Shown here one piece after another: positions 1-8,105 of a stretch of DNA of 11,733 nt. Each line of letters begins with the position of its first letter. Position 1 is the first letter of the stretch. The DNA lies in the NCBI GenBank assembly GCA_017998095.1, contig JAGODU010000130.1, forward strand, positions 1-11,733, written 5' to 3'. The position numbers were made by a program, and so were the translations under genes. The notes below the pieces were generated by a model, which did no database searches, was not told where the DNA came from, and saw only the letters and a program-made list of their open reading frames with translations. Source of the DNA: Prolixibacteraceae bacterium (GTDB taxonomy: Bacteria > Bacteroidota > Bacteroidia > Bacteroidales > Prolixibacteraceae).

Positions 1-172
1 GGTAACAGGATTGAAGGCAAGAGGAGCCTTTGAATTTTCTATTGAATGGGATGAAGGAAAAGTTGTTTCCGCTTCAGTTAAATCTCTAAAGGGAAATCAA
101 TTGAAGGTTAAGTATAATGGCAAATCTGTTAAGATAAAACCTAAAGCAGGAGAAACTGTAATACTGAATTGA
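1..172 (+). CDS. C-terminal end of a probable GH95 alpha-L-fucosidase (5' truncated)
   Basis: The frame starting at base 2 is open from the window edge to a TGA at 170-172 and gives 56 residues beginning VTGLKARGAFEFSIEW. The pattern GL-x-ARG-x-FE-x-x-x-x-W followed by short beta strands and a final G-E-T is typical of the C-terminal beta domain of glycoside hydrolase family 95 alpha-L-fucosidases (from memory of the family, not a search). Those enzymes release fucose from plant, algal or host glycans and are usually secreted or periplasmic in Bacteroidota. The catalytic domain lies outside the window, so activity cannot be judged. The gene converges on phoR and ends just before a strong hairpin. 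It could instead belong to another glycosidase family with a similar tail domain. Confidence 0.72.
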   Translation, partial: VTGLKARGAFEFSIEWDEGKVVSASVKSLKGNQLKVKYNGKSVKIKPKAGETVILN

Positions 173-191
173 TTTTTAAAATATTTCAAAG

Positions 192-231
192 AAAAGCCGT
201 AATGAGAAGATTTTCTTTCATTACGGCTTTT
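192..231. terminator. Bidirectional rho-independent terminator between the GH95 gene and phoR
   Basis: AAAAGCCGTAATGA at 192-205 is perfectly complementary to TCATTACGGCTTTT at 218-231, making a 14-bp stem with a 12-base loop. On the plus strand a T run (228-232) closes the stem. On the minus strand the A-rich left arm becomes a T run. The hairpin sits 20 bases after the GH95 stop and 20 bases after the phoR stop on the other strand, so it can end both converging transcripts. Confidence 0.88.
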
Positions 232-251
232 TATATAATGCTTTTTTAAAA

Positions 252-2024
252 TTAAAACCTTGCAAGTGAAAATATAAATTCAATTCCTCCTTCAGGCTTG
301 TTTCTTACAGATATTTCTCCTTTATGCAACTGAACAGCATTCTTCACAATAGCTAATCCAAGTCCTGTGCCCCCGCTTTCTCTTGTTCTGCCTTCATCTG
401 CTCTGTAAAACCTTTCAAATAAACGGGGCAAATGTTCCTCAGGGATACTCTTGCCATTATTGGTATATGTGAAATAATGATATTTTTGATCTGAATGATA
501 GTTAGTTATGCTAATTTGTATTCCTTCTCCCGCATACCTGATTGTGTTTTCTACCAGATTCTGGAATATAGAGGTAAGAAGATGATAGTTCCCTTGTACT
601 TTAATATTTTCATTTATTTCAATCTTATAGCTTATACCTTTTTCTTTTAATCTTAAATGTTGATTTTCAAATACATCTTTTATGGCTGACAATAAAACTA
701 CTTCATTGAATTCAAATAAATCTCCTGCCTCTTCAATGTTGTTTAGCAATGAAATGTCATTTAATAAAGCCGTCAATCGTTCTGATTGCAGATAAGCTCT
801 TTCTATAAAGTAATCCCTCTTGTTTTCAGGTAATTCCTTTATATTTTTAATTGTTTCAAGGTAGCCTTTCATTGAAGCTACAGGCGTTTTAAGCTCGTGG
901 GCAATATTGGCAGTTAATTGTTGTTTAATAAGCCTTCTTTTTTCAAGCCTGCTAACATCTGAAATCATTATTTCATAGCTTCTGTCTGCAAAATAAATAG
1001 CCCTGATCTCAAATATCATTTCCCCTTTTGAAATGATGTAATTTATTCTTGGATATTCTGATAATGAAGCAACGTCTTTATCCTTTTCAAATGAAAGAAA
1101 ATCAACAACCGGTTTCATCTCCGGTATGCTTAATACATCAGGAGCTGTAACGGATGACTTTTCTGCTATGATGTTGATATAATGAATAAAATGACTATTC
1201 GACAATAGCTTTTTATTATCTTTTGAAAAGAATGCTATCCCTTCATGCAAAACATTCAAATGTTGAAACAGTTTCTCCTTTTCGCTTATCAACTCGTTCT
1301 TTGCCTTGTTTAATGAATTGTATATCTTTTTTATTTGCTGACTGATGTTGTTTAGCTCTTTATCTGTAAAGTTCTTTTCGTTTTCTATTTCTTCTCCTAC
1401 TGCTGCTTTTACTGAAAAATCTTCAAGCTGGGATACAAACAAGCCTAATCTTCTCGTTACAAGATTGATAATTATCCACATAAGAATGAACATCAATGCC
1501 AGATATATAAAGAACATTTGTGATGCCCTGAGAAAAAGTTTTACGTTATGGTCGAAAACCAATGCTGTCCTTATGTAATAGCCCTTGTAATACTTCGAAT
1601 AGTAATAGAAATCTTGTTTTGTTGTAGCCGATTTTCTAATGTTGCTCCCTTTACCTGCATATAATGATTTCATTACTTCAGGCCTGTTCAGATGGTTGTC
1701 AAGCTTTGTGATATCTTTCACAAAGTTATCATACAAGACTGTTCCTTTTGAATCAATAAGCGTTATCCGTTGATTATGTTCAGGCAATAATTCTATAAGA
1801 GAATCAATCAGAAAGAAATTTCCCGTATTAATAACATTATACTTTTCAATATAGTTATGGGCAACAACCGTTATGTTGTCAAGTGTGTTCTCAAGCTGAG
1901 CTGACTTATATTCCCGTTCTCTCTGATATTGATAAAGGAATATTGTTATCGTGAATATCAGAAACACAAGCACAAATGATAAAAATATGCGGCTTCTGAA
2001 TGTACGGTTAATCTTTATTGCCAT
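252..2024 (-). CDS. phoR: PhoR-type phosphate sensor histidine kinase
   Basis: This is a 590-residue membrane sensor kinase, expected to phosphorylate PhoB when phosphate is low. Membrane segments lie near residues 13-31 and 168-190 and flank an extracytoplasmic region of about 135 residues, longer than in E. coli PhoR. A HAMP-like linker and a PAS-like segment (about 255-360, LNVLHEGIAFF) follow. The HisKA H-box IAHELKTP has the phospho-accepting His376. In the ATPase domain the N box has Asn489 and Asn493, the F box reads FERFYR at 536-541 and the G2 box GTGLGL at 552-557. The G1 box is unusual: TNNGKSIP, with Asn522 for the normal Asp and Ser526 for the second Gly. The ATG at 2024 lies 13 bases after phoB, the last gene before it in the operon. 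The PhoR assignment rests strongly on the pst-phoU-phoB context. Confidence 0.9.
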   Translation of the reverse strand: MAIKINRTFRSRIFLSFVLVFLIFTITIFLYQYQREREYKSAQLENTLDNITVVAHNYIEKYNVINTGNFFLIDSLIELLPEHNQRITLIDSKGTVLYDNFVKDITKLDNHLNRPEVMKSLYAGKGSNIRKSATTKQDFYYYSKYYKGYYIRTALVFDHNVKLFLRASQMFFIYLALMFILMWIIINLVTRRLGLFVSQLEDFSVKAAVGEEIENEKNFTDKELNNISQQIKKIYNSLNKAKNELISEKEKLFQHLNVLHEGIAFFSKDNKKLLSNSHFIHYINIIAEKSSVTAPDVLSIPEMKPVVDFLSFEKDKDVASLSEYPRINYIISKGEMIFEIRAIYFADRSYEIMISDVSRLEKRRLIKQQLTANIAHELKTPVASMKGYLETIKNIKELPENKRDYFIERAYLQSERLTALLNDISLLNNIEEAGDLFEFNEVVLLSAIKDVFENQHLRLKEKGISYKIEINENIKVQGNYHLLTSIFQNLVENTIRYAGEGIQISITNYHSDQKYHYFTYTNNGKSIPEEHLPRLFERFYRADEGRTRESGGTGLGLAIVKNAVQLHKGEISVRNKPEGGIEFIFSLARF

Positions 2025-2037
2025 AGTTCTTTATTTT

Positions 2038-2715
2038 TTATTGTTCAAACAGATAACCATAACCGGTTTTGCCTTTAATCCTGTTGCCATATTCTCCTAT
2101 CTTCTTTCTGAGCCTGGCTATATTTACATCTACATTCCTTTCTGTTACAATTACATCATCATTCCATACTTTTTCAAGTATATCGGTCCTGCTGACATAA
2201 CTGCCTTTCTTTTTCATTAAAAGATGTAGTATGTCAAATTCTTTTCTCGTCAGATCAACAAGCTTGTTGTCAATGCTTATTATTTTCTTTTCGGCATCAA
2301 GTTCAAGTTTTTCACAAACTATTATTTCCTGTTTTAATAATGTACCCCGTTTGATTATTGCCTTTACTCTTGCAATTACTTCCCTTATTGAGAAGGGTTT
2401 GCTTATATAATCATCTCCTCCAATGCTGAACCCTGTTAACAGATCGTTCTCACTGTCCCTGGCGGTGATGAATATAATTGGAGTAGTTAAATGTTTTTGC
2501 TTTCTGATGATATCTGCAGCTTTAAATCCCGACATTCCCCCCATCATTACATCAAGAAGAATTACATCGAAATCTTCAACAGGTTTTTTTAATGCTTCTT
2601 CTGCTGAGTATGCTACTTCAACTTCAAAGCCTTCACTTTCAAGGTTGAACTGCAATATTTCACACAAATCCTTTTCGTCGTCTACTACAAGTATTTTTTT
2701 AGGATGATCTGACAT
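2038..2715 (-). CDS. phoB: PhoB-like phosphate response regulator (OmpR family)
   Basis: This 225-residue response regulator has a receiver domain at residues 7-122 and a winged-helix DNA-binding domain at about 130-225. The receiver carries the acidic pair Asp12/Asp13, the phospho-acceptor Asp55 (ILLDVMM), Thr84 and Lys106 (KPF). The recognition-helix region RNVDVNIARLRKKIG spans 193-207. Phosphorylated PhoB is expected to bind 11-bp Pho-box repeats and activate phosphate-uptake genes. The array at 8106-8144, at the head of this operon, is the obvious target and would give positive autoregulation. The gene lies 18 bases after phoU and 13 before phoR. No clear Shine-Dalgarno sequence precedes the ATG. 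Such regulators are sometimes named RprY or simply OmpR-family; the pst neighbours favour PhoB. Confidence 0.92.
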   Translation of the reverse strand: MSDHPKKILVVDDEKDLCEILQFNLESEGFEVEVAYSAEEALKKPVEDFDVILLDVMMGGMSGFKAADIIRKQKHLTTPIIFITARDSENDLLTGFSIGGDDYISKPFSIREVIARVKAIIKRGTLLKQEIIVCEKLELDAEKKIISIDNKLVDLTRKEFDILHLLMKKKGSYVSRTDILEKVWNDDVIVTERNVDVNIARLRKKIGEYGNRIKGKTGYGYLFEQ

Positions 2716-2733
2716 TTTTATTGTTTTATATAG

Positions 2734-3420
2734 TTACTCGGGTATAGATAGATGCCTTATGTCCTTCCCTTCAAGGAAATATATTGAAGCTTCAGCTATA
2801 TTGGTTGCATGGTCTGCTACCCTTTCTATGTTATCTACCATTTCTTTTATAGTTATATAGCTGATAACTGCTTTTTTCTTGTCATCGAATTCTTTGCTTT
2901 TGCTGACCAGGGATTTCAGCATTTTACTGTTCATCTCATCAACTACAGAGTCGTTCTTTAATGTCCATATTGCAAATTCCCTGTCTTGCTGGGTAAATGA
3001 AAGCAATGACTTTTTAACCATTGTATTTGCTGCTATAAACATATTTGAAATTGTTTCGGATGACTGGTCATACACTTCCTGGCTTTTTATCTTTTTAAGA
3101 TAATTGACCAGATTTACTGCATAATCACCTATTCTTTCAAGGTTGATGATTATCCTGTAACACGACATCAGTTTCCTGATATCGGAAGCTACTGGTTGAT
3201 ATAAAACTATCGTGTTGATTATCCTTTCACTTATCTTTACTTCAAGCTTATCAATAAGCTCTTCATTTTCCTTTATTTCATTTTCTGTCTGCTCCGGAAG
3301 TTCTATTCCCCCCGACTGAAAGAAGTTTTCCAGGTAATCGAGCTGTGTTAGTACAAGGTTTGCCATATTTTCAAAATCCAGCATAACCTTATTCATTGCT
3401 TCTTCTTTTCTAAATGTCAT
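2734..3420 (-). CDS. phoU: Phosphate transport accessory/regulatory protein PhoU
   Basis: This all-helical cytoplasmic protein of 228 residues is built of two PhoU repeats. Each carries the metal-binding signature: ERIGDYAVNL at 95-104 and ERVADHATNIAE at 199-210. PhoU links the Pst transporter to PhoR and keeps the Pho response off when phosphate is plentiful. It lies 21 bases after pstB and 18 before phoB, the classical position. The first ATG at 3420 is kept because it retains a charged stretch before the first helix and gives normal family length. A second ATG at 3396 (residue 9) follows a purine-rich AGAAGAAG and could be the true start, which would shorten the protein to 220 residues. 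Confidence 0.94.
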   Translation of the reverse strand: MTFRKEEAMNKVMLDFENMANLVLTQLDYLENFFQSGGIELPEQTENEIKENEELIDKLEVKISERIINTIVLYQPVASDIRKLMSCYRIIINLERIGDYAVNLVNYLKKIKSQEVYDQSSETISNMFIAANTMVKKSLLSFTQQDREFAIWTLKNDSVVDEMNSKMLKSLVSKSKEFDDKKKAVISYITIKEMVDNIERVADHATNIAEASIYFLEGKDIRHLSIPE

Positions 3421-3441
3421 TTGCTCATTCTTTAAAGGTTA

Positions 3442-4221
3442 TTATCCAAATTTACCTGTCAGGTATTCTTCTGTTCTCCTGTCATGCGGATTGGTAAACA
3501 TATTCTTTGTTTTATCATATTCTACCAATTCACCAAGATACATAAAAAGAGAATAATCAGATATACGTGCTGCCTGCGACATATTATGGGTAACCATTAT
3601 TATCGTGTAATTCTCTTTCAGCTTCACAAGCATGTCTTCTATCTTTGACGTTGCTATCGGGTCAAGTGCAGAAGTGGGTTCATCAAGCAATACTATCTCC
3701 GGATTGAATGCCAGGGCTCTTGCTATGCATAATCTCTGCTGTTGCCCTCCTGAAAGGAATGTTCCCTTTTTATAAAGTGAATCTTTTACTTCTTCCCATA
3801 ATGCTACATCCTTGAGCGACCTCTCTACTATATCATCCTTTTCATTTTTCTTCAAACTTATTCCATTCAGCTTGTACCCTGATATCACGTTATCATATAT
3901 ACTCATGGTAGGGAAGGGGTTAGGTCTTTGAAATACCATTCCCATTCTTCGCCTTACTTTTATTGTTGGCATCTTCATTATATCTGTCCCGTTCAGTATA
4001 ATGTTTCCCGAAGTTGTGATATTTTCATATAACTCATGCATCCTGTTTATTGCCCTTAACAATGTGCTCTTCCCGCAACCCGACGGTCCCATTATTGCCG
4101 TAACAGAATTCTTCTTAAACCCTGCTGTTACATTTTTAACTGCAGGGACATTGTCATAGGCAACTGATAAATTGTTGAGCGACAATACCGGATCGGCAAT
4201 TTGTATAATGTTTTGACTCAT
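3442..4221 (-). CDS. pstB: Phosphate ABC transporter ATP-binding protein PstB
   Basis: A complete 259-residue ABC ATPase that powers phosphate import through PstC-PstA on the cytoplasmic face of the inner membrane. All motifs are intact: Walker A GPSGCGKST at 45-53, Q-loop Gln98, signature LSGGQQQR at 156-163, Walker B IVLLDEP at 176-182, D-loop SALD at 184-187 and H-loop His212. The Q-loop context VFQRPNPFP and the ending TEEYLTGKFG are characteristic of PstB rather than other ABC ATPases. Its ATG follows the pstA stop by one base (TAA-T-ATG), so translation is probably coupled to pstA. Confidence 0.97.
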   Translation of the reverse strand: MSQNIIQIADPVLSLNNLSVAYDNVPAVKNVTAGFKKNSVTAIMGPSGCGKSTLLRAINRMHELYENITTSGNIILNGTDIMKMPTIKVRRRMGMVFQRPNPFPTMSIYDNVISGYKLNGISLKKNEKDDIVERSLKDVALWEEVKDSLYKKGTFLSGGQQQRLCIARALAFNPEIVLLDEPTSALDPIATSKIEDMLVKLKENYTIIMVTHNMSQAARISDYSLFMYLGELVEYDKTKNMFTNPHDRRTEEYLTGKFG

Positions 4222-4222
4222 A

Positions 4223-5110
4223 TTATTTACTCCTTGCTGCTATTTGTTTTGATGTTAAATTAAATATCAGCACTATTATCATTAATAACAAAGATGAACT
4301 CCAGACTAAATCTACCATGTTCGGATTGTTGTAAAACTCCCATATCAAAAGTGGTATTGCACTTGTTGGCTTGGTAATGTTCCAGTTGATTACTGAACTT
4401 CCCAATGCTGTAAGCATAAGCGGAGCTGTCTCCCCAATTACTCTTGATATTGAAAGCAATATTCCTGTCATCAAACCGCTGAAACCTGTTGGTATCATTA
4501 CTTGTATAATCACTCTGTAATATGGAACTCCCAATGCTAATGCTGCTTCTTTTATTGTTATTGGAATCATCTTAAATGTTTCTTCGGTCGACCTAACTAT
4601 CATTGGCAACATCATTATTGAAAGTGCCACACTGCCTGCCAATGCAGAAAATCCCATTGTCACATGCTTTACTATCCAAAGATATGAAATTAGGCCAAGC
4701 ACTATCGAAGGAACTCCCTGTAGAATATCTGAAATGTTTCTTACTAAGTTAGCCAATCTCTTGCCTTGATTTTCATATAAATAGATTCCTGCAATTATTC
4801 CTACCGGAATTGCAATTACTGAAGCAAGTACAACCATTAGCAGCGTTCCGGTTATCCCGTTTACAATTCCCCCCGGTATTATTTCACCATTGGCAACTGC
4901 TGTCATTGCTGAAAAGGTATCAGGGGTGGTTTGTGTAATGAAATTGAAGTTTATTTGTTTTATACCCTTGACTACCAGCTTGTAGATTATAAGTATAATC
5001 GGAGAAATGGTGATTACTGAAAAAAGCACAATCATCCCCAGGATTAATTTATCCTTGAATAACCTTCTTTGTGAATGATCAATATTCAATATGTCATTTG
5101 TTGTGCTCAT
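4223..5110 (-). CDS. pstA: Phosphate ABC transporter permease PstA
   Basis: This inner-membrane permease forms the phosphate channel with PstC. I place the start at the ATG at 5110, giving 295 residues from MSTTNDILNI. The longer reading from a TTG at 5122 would overlap the end of pstC, while the ATG follows the pstC stop by one base (TGA-T-ATG), the same arrangement as pstA-pstB. The first membrane segment is near 22-43, followed by a periplasmic loop and a block of further segments. The cytoplasmic EAA coupling loop lies at about 188-208 (KEAALALG) and the Pst-specific GETAPLM at 226-232. The membrane topology is judged from hydrophobicity by eye. Confidence 0.95.
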   Translation of the reverse strand: MSTTNDILNIDHSQRRLFKDKLILGMIVLFSVITISPIILIIYKLVVKGIKQINFNFITQTTPDTFSAMTAVANGEIIPGGIVNGITGTLLMVVLASVIAIPVGIIAGIYLYENQGKRLANLVRNISDILQGVPSIVLGLISYLWIVKHVTMGFSALAGSVALSIMMLPMIVRSTEETFKMIPITIKEAALALGVPYYRVIIQVMIPTGFSGLMTGILLSISRVIGETAPLMLTALGSSVINWNITKPTSAIPLLIWEFYNNPNMVDLVWSSSLLLMIIVLIFNLTSKQIAARSK

Positions 5111-5111
5111 A

Positions 5112-5966
5112 TCAGCTTTCAAATCTTTTTATTATAAACTTGCCTATTGCATTTATTATGGCTGTCAGTATGAAAAGCAACAAGCCTATTGCAATAAGTG
5201 AACTGAGTTTCAATCCGTCAGCTTCTCCAAATTGATTGGCAATTAAACTGGCCATTGAATTTCCTGTTGAAAACAAACCTGTTGGAATAAGATTGGAGTT
5301 TCCAATCAGCATTGTCACTGCCATCGTTTCTCCCAATGCCCTTCCGAATGCAAGTATATACCCGGCAAATATTCCTGAGCGGGCAGCGGGTACTGTGACC
5401 GTCATTATAACTTCAAGCCTTGTTGCCCCAAGTGAATATGCTGCTTCTTTCAAATCCTTGGGAACCATTGCTATTATCTCATTGCTGAGCGATGTTGCAT
5501 AAGGTATTATCATGATTGCCAGCACAATGCTTGATGTCATTATTCCAAAGCCCTGATTAGGAGCACCAAGCTCCATCATGAAAGGCCGCAATACGTAAAA
5601 ACCCCAAAGCCCATAAACTATTGAAGGAATGCCTGCCAGTAAATCGACCATTGTACCAATTACTTTGGCAAAGGTTGTATTCCTGAAGTATTCACCAAGG
5701 AATAATGATGTTGAAAATGAAAGTGGCAGGGCAATTAACAAGGCAAGTACTGATGTTATTATTGTTCCGGCTATAAACGGTAAAGCTCCGTAATTCTCTT
5801 TCCCCTCAGTTGGATTCCAGTTGTTTGAAACGATGAATTTCAAGCCGAATTCTTTAAACGAAGGAATAGCACCTTCAATAAGTGAAAATACCATTCCCCC
5901 GGCTACCAGTACTATTAGTAATGATACCGACAATAAAACAATCTTTGTTATCTTGTCACTGTTCAT
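5112..5966 (-). CDS. pstC: Phosphate ABC transporter permease PstC
   Basis: A complete 284-residue inner-membrane permease and partner of PstA. A first hydrophobic segment at about 8-30 is followed by a periplasmic loop containing NWNPTEGKENYGALPF (49-64), a sequence typical of PstC. Several further membrane segments follow. The EAA loop for contact with PstB is at about 171-194 (KEAAYSLGATR), followed by GRALGETMAV at 208-217. The ATG at 5966 is 20 bases after the pstS stop, and the stop is one base before the pstA ATG. Confidence 0.96.
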   Translation of the reverse strand: MNSDKITKIVLLSVSLLIVLVAGGMVFSLIEGAIPSFKEFGLKFIVSNNWNPTEGKENYGALPFIAGTIITSVLALLIALPLSFSTSLFLGEYFRNTTFAKVIGTMVDLLAGIPSIVYGLWGFYVLRPFMMELGAPNQGFGIMTSSIVLAIMIIPYATSLSNEIIAMVPKDLKEAAYSLGATRLEVIMTVTVPAARSGIFAGYILAFGRALGETMAVTMLIGNSNLIPTGLFSTGNSMASLIANQFGEADGLKLSSLIAIGLLLFILTAIINAIGKFIIKRFES

Positions 5967-5986
5967 CAGCTAATTTTTTCTTTTAA

Positions 5987-7054
5987 TTATAACAAAGGCT
6001 GGCCTTCAAAGGTTATACCCTTTAGTATTTTCTTTGCTTTTTCTACTGCAGTTTCAGGAATTGGTGCATAATGTACCTTTTCTGCTTCTCCCTGTGCTTC
6101 TGGTGAAATCAGCCAGTCGAGAAGCTTTACAGTTGCGTAGGCCTGTTCTTTTGTCCTGTTGCTGTATGCTTGTTCCTTGTATAATATTATCCAGGTGAAC
6201 CCGCTTATCGGATAAGCATCGGGCGCACTTGAATTTGTAACCATTATTCTTGTATCATCTGGTAAATCACCTTTTGCTGCTGCACTGATGCTTGCTATTG
6301 AAGGCTCAACATAGTTGCCCGAACTGTTTTGTACCAATGCTGTTTGAATTTTCATTGCAAATGAGTATTCTGAACCGATATAACCAATTGTTCCTGCAGT
6401 TGCTGATATTGTTCCTGCTACTCCGGGATTGCCCTTTGCTCCCATGCCCACAGGCCAGTTTAACGATTTGCCTACTCCTACCTTTTCAGCCCATTTGCTG
6501 CTTATCTTACTCATGTAATCACTGAAAATATGAGTGGTTCCACTGCCGTCGGAACGATAGATAACTGATATTGCACTGGCCGGCAAATTCAAACCGGGAT
6601 TAAGAGAAACAATTTCTTTATCATTCCATTTTGTTATTTCTCCTAAAAAGATCTTTTCCAAAAGAGAATTTGAAAGTTTCAAGCCGTCTACTCCGGGAAG
6701 GTTATATGCTATTACCACTGCGCCAAGACAAGTTGGAATGTGAACCACTTCTCCATTCATTTCTGCAAGCTTGTCATCTTCAAGATATGCATCTGTTGCT
6801 CCGAAATCTACTACTTTATCAGCCAGACTTCTGATACCCCCGCCTGATCCTATTCCTCCGTAAGTTACGTTTGTACCGTAACTTTCTTTGTACTTGCCAA
6901 ATACCATGTTGTAAAATGGCATAGGGAATGTTGCCCCGGCTGCTGCCAGATTAACGCTTGATACTGAAAGCTCTTTGCTTTCCTTGTTTTTATTCGACGA
7001 TTGACATGATGCCAAAACGAATATCACTAATAATAATGGAATTGCTAATTTCAT
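5987..7054 (-). CDS. pstS: Phosphate-binding lipoprotein PstS
   Basis: This periplasmic receptor delivers phosphate to PstC-PstA. It begins with a hydrophobic signal ending in the lipobox LASC, so Cys17 would be lipidated and the 355-residue protein tethered to a membrane. Phosphate-site motifs are visible: AGATFP at 39-44, the glycine-rich IGSGGGIR at 68-75, FGATDAYL at 84-91 and RSDGSGTT at 167-174. These match the PstS family of periplasmic binding proteins. The gene lies 18 bases after the porin gene and 20 before pstC. The upstream sequence is A/T only with no Shine-Dalgarno sequence, as is common in Bacteroidota. Confidence 0.95.
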   Translation of the reverse strand: MKLAIPLLLVIFVLASCQSSNKNKESKELSVSSVNLAAAGATFPMPFYNMVFGKYKESYGTNVTYGGIGSGGGIRSLADKVVDFGATDAYLEDDKLAEMNGEVVHIPTCLGAVVIAYNLPGVDGLKLSNSLLEKIFLGEITKWNDKEIVSLNPGLNLPASAISVIYRSDGSGTTHIFSDYMSKISSKWAEKVGVGKSLNWPVGMGAKGNPGVAGTISATAGTIGYIGSEYSFAMKIQTALVQNSSGNYVEPSIASISAAAKGDLPDDTRIMVTNSSAPDAYPISGFTWIILYKEQAYSNRTKEQAYATVKLLDWLISPEAQGEAEKVHYAPIPETAVEKAKKILKGITFEGQPLL

Positions 7055-7072
7055 TTTTTAATATTTTAAATT

Positions 7073-8059
7073 TTAAAACTTAATATCACAGTTTATATAA
7101 AAATAATTTGTTGGTTTCTTTTCTTTATCTGAAGGATTACTCATCCTGTAGTTAGGGGCAATCTTTAATCCTTTAACAGGCTGATATTCAATTCCTGCAA
7201 AAAGGAGACCACCATCCTTCGAAAGGTTCCATGCTGCAGATTCACCTTCAAGAGTTACTGAAGTTAAATTGTCGTATCTTACAAATACCTTGAAATCCTT
7301 TACTGGTTTCACTGTTGCATAAACTGAATACCCTGAATAATCTTTCCCTACTGAATTACCATTATTCATCTGGTAGTTGTACTCAGCTCCTATTGTTGCT
7401 TTCCCGAAATCATAACCTACAAATGAAACTATTGTTGATTGTATGTCTTTTGTTCCGAGAATGTCATAATAACCCCTGATGGTCAGGTTGCTGATCGGAT
7501 TGATTGTCAAGCCTGCGCCTGCCTTGTAGTTTTTGTCAGCTTGTACTAATTTGTAGCCTTCACCATTGACAATGATCACATCACCTTTCAACCATTCAGT
7601 AAATTTGTATGAGGCACTTAACCCAAGGTCAGCACTTGAACCCATTTTGTATAAATCCTGAAATGATTTCTCAATATACCTGTATCCCCAGTTTTCTTCC
7701 TGTGTTTTGAATCCTGTTGTTCCAATCATACCAAAACTGGCTGAAAATCTATCCTTTGTATAACTTATGTATGCATTCTTCAGATATGCAACCATTTCCA
7801 GCTTTCCTGTTCCCGGATTACCAACATCAATATTGATCTTCCCGGAGAAATGTTCACTCAACTTGAAATCATAACCCAGATAAGCCCTTTCAATTTCAAA
7901 GGCTGATGAATTAGACCCTTCTGTAAATGTTGAATGAAAATTTGAATAGATGTTAACGAAAGCTTTTCCACTTGGTTTAAATTCTTCTTTGGTTTCCTGT
8001 GCTTTAACAGCAGTTAATACAGTCATTATTAAAGCAATTAAAATGGTAATTTTTTTCAT
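7073..8059 (-). CDS. Outer-membrane porin, first gene of the phosphate operon
   Basis: A 328-residue outer-membrane beta-barrel protein. Residues 1-20 form a signal peptide with probable cleavage after AVKA, before Gln21. The mature chain consists of alternating polar and aromatic strands and ends in Phe328 (INCDIKF), the usual signal for barrel assembly. The stretch AFEIERAYLGYDFKLSEHFSG resembles Bacteroidota porins often named after the phosphate-selective OprP/OprO group, though I cannot confirm that family here. Its position, 18 bases before pstS and just after a Pho-box-like array, implies a role in phosphate (or phosphate ester) passage across the outer membrane. No TonB-receptor plug domain is present, so diffusion rather than TonB-driven uptake is likely. 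Confidence 0.85.
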   Translation of the reverse strand: MKKITILIALIMTVLTAVKAQETKEEFKPSGKAFVNIYSNFHSTFTEGSNSSAFEIERAYLGYDFKLSEHFSGKINIDVGNPGTGKLEMVAYLKNAYISYTKDRFSASFGMIGTTGFKTQEENWGYRYIEKSFQDLYKMGSSADLGLSASYKFTEWLKGDVIIVNGEGYKLVQADKNYKAGAGLTINPISNLTIRGYYDILGTKDIQSTIVSFVGYDFGKATIGAEYNYQMNNGNSVGKDYSGYSVYATVKPVKDFKVFVRYDNLTSVTLEGESAAWNLSKDGGLLFAGIEYQPVKGLKIAPNYRMSNPSDKEKKPTNYFYINCDIKF

Positions 8060-8087
8060 AATTAAGATTGATTAAAATAATTCAAAA

Positions 8088-8095
8088 CAAAAGTC
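8088..8095 (-). promoter_or_regulatory. Candidate -7 promoter element of the porin-pst-pho operon
   Basis: Read on the minus strand the bases are GACTTTTG, matching five of the six fixed positions of the Bacteroidota -7 consensus TAnnTTTG. It starts exactly 10 bases after the Pho-box-like array, and no good -33 TTTG is seen, as expected where an activator replaces that contact. Transcription would begin near 8080, leaving a leader of about 20 bases. The overlapping TTGTTTTG (8083-8090) is an alternative. Confidence 0.45.
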
Positions 8096-8105
8096 TTTCT
8101 TAATA

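Noticed and set aside
1345..2220. Plus-strand open frames of 77-89 codons lying opposite phoR and phoB.
   Set aside because: They are antisense to clearly conserved genes, show no recognisable domain and reflect the codon pattern of the true strand.
5111..5122. TTG start for pstA at 5122, adding MKAD to the protein.
   Set aside because: It would overlap the pstC coding end, while the ATG at 5110 sits one base after the pstC stop and matches the next junction.
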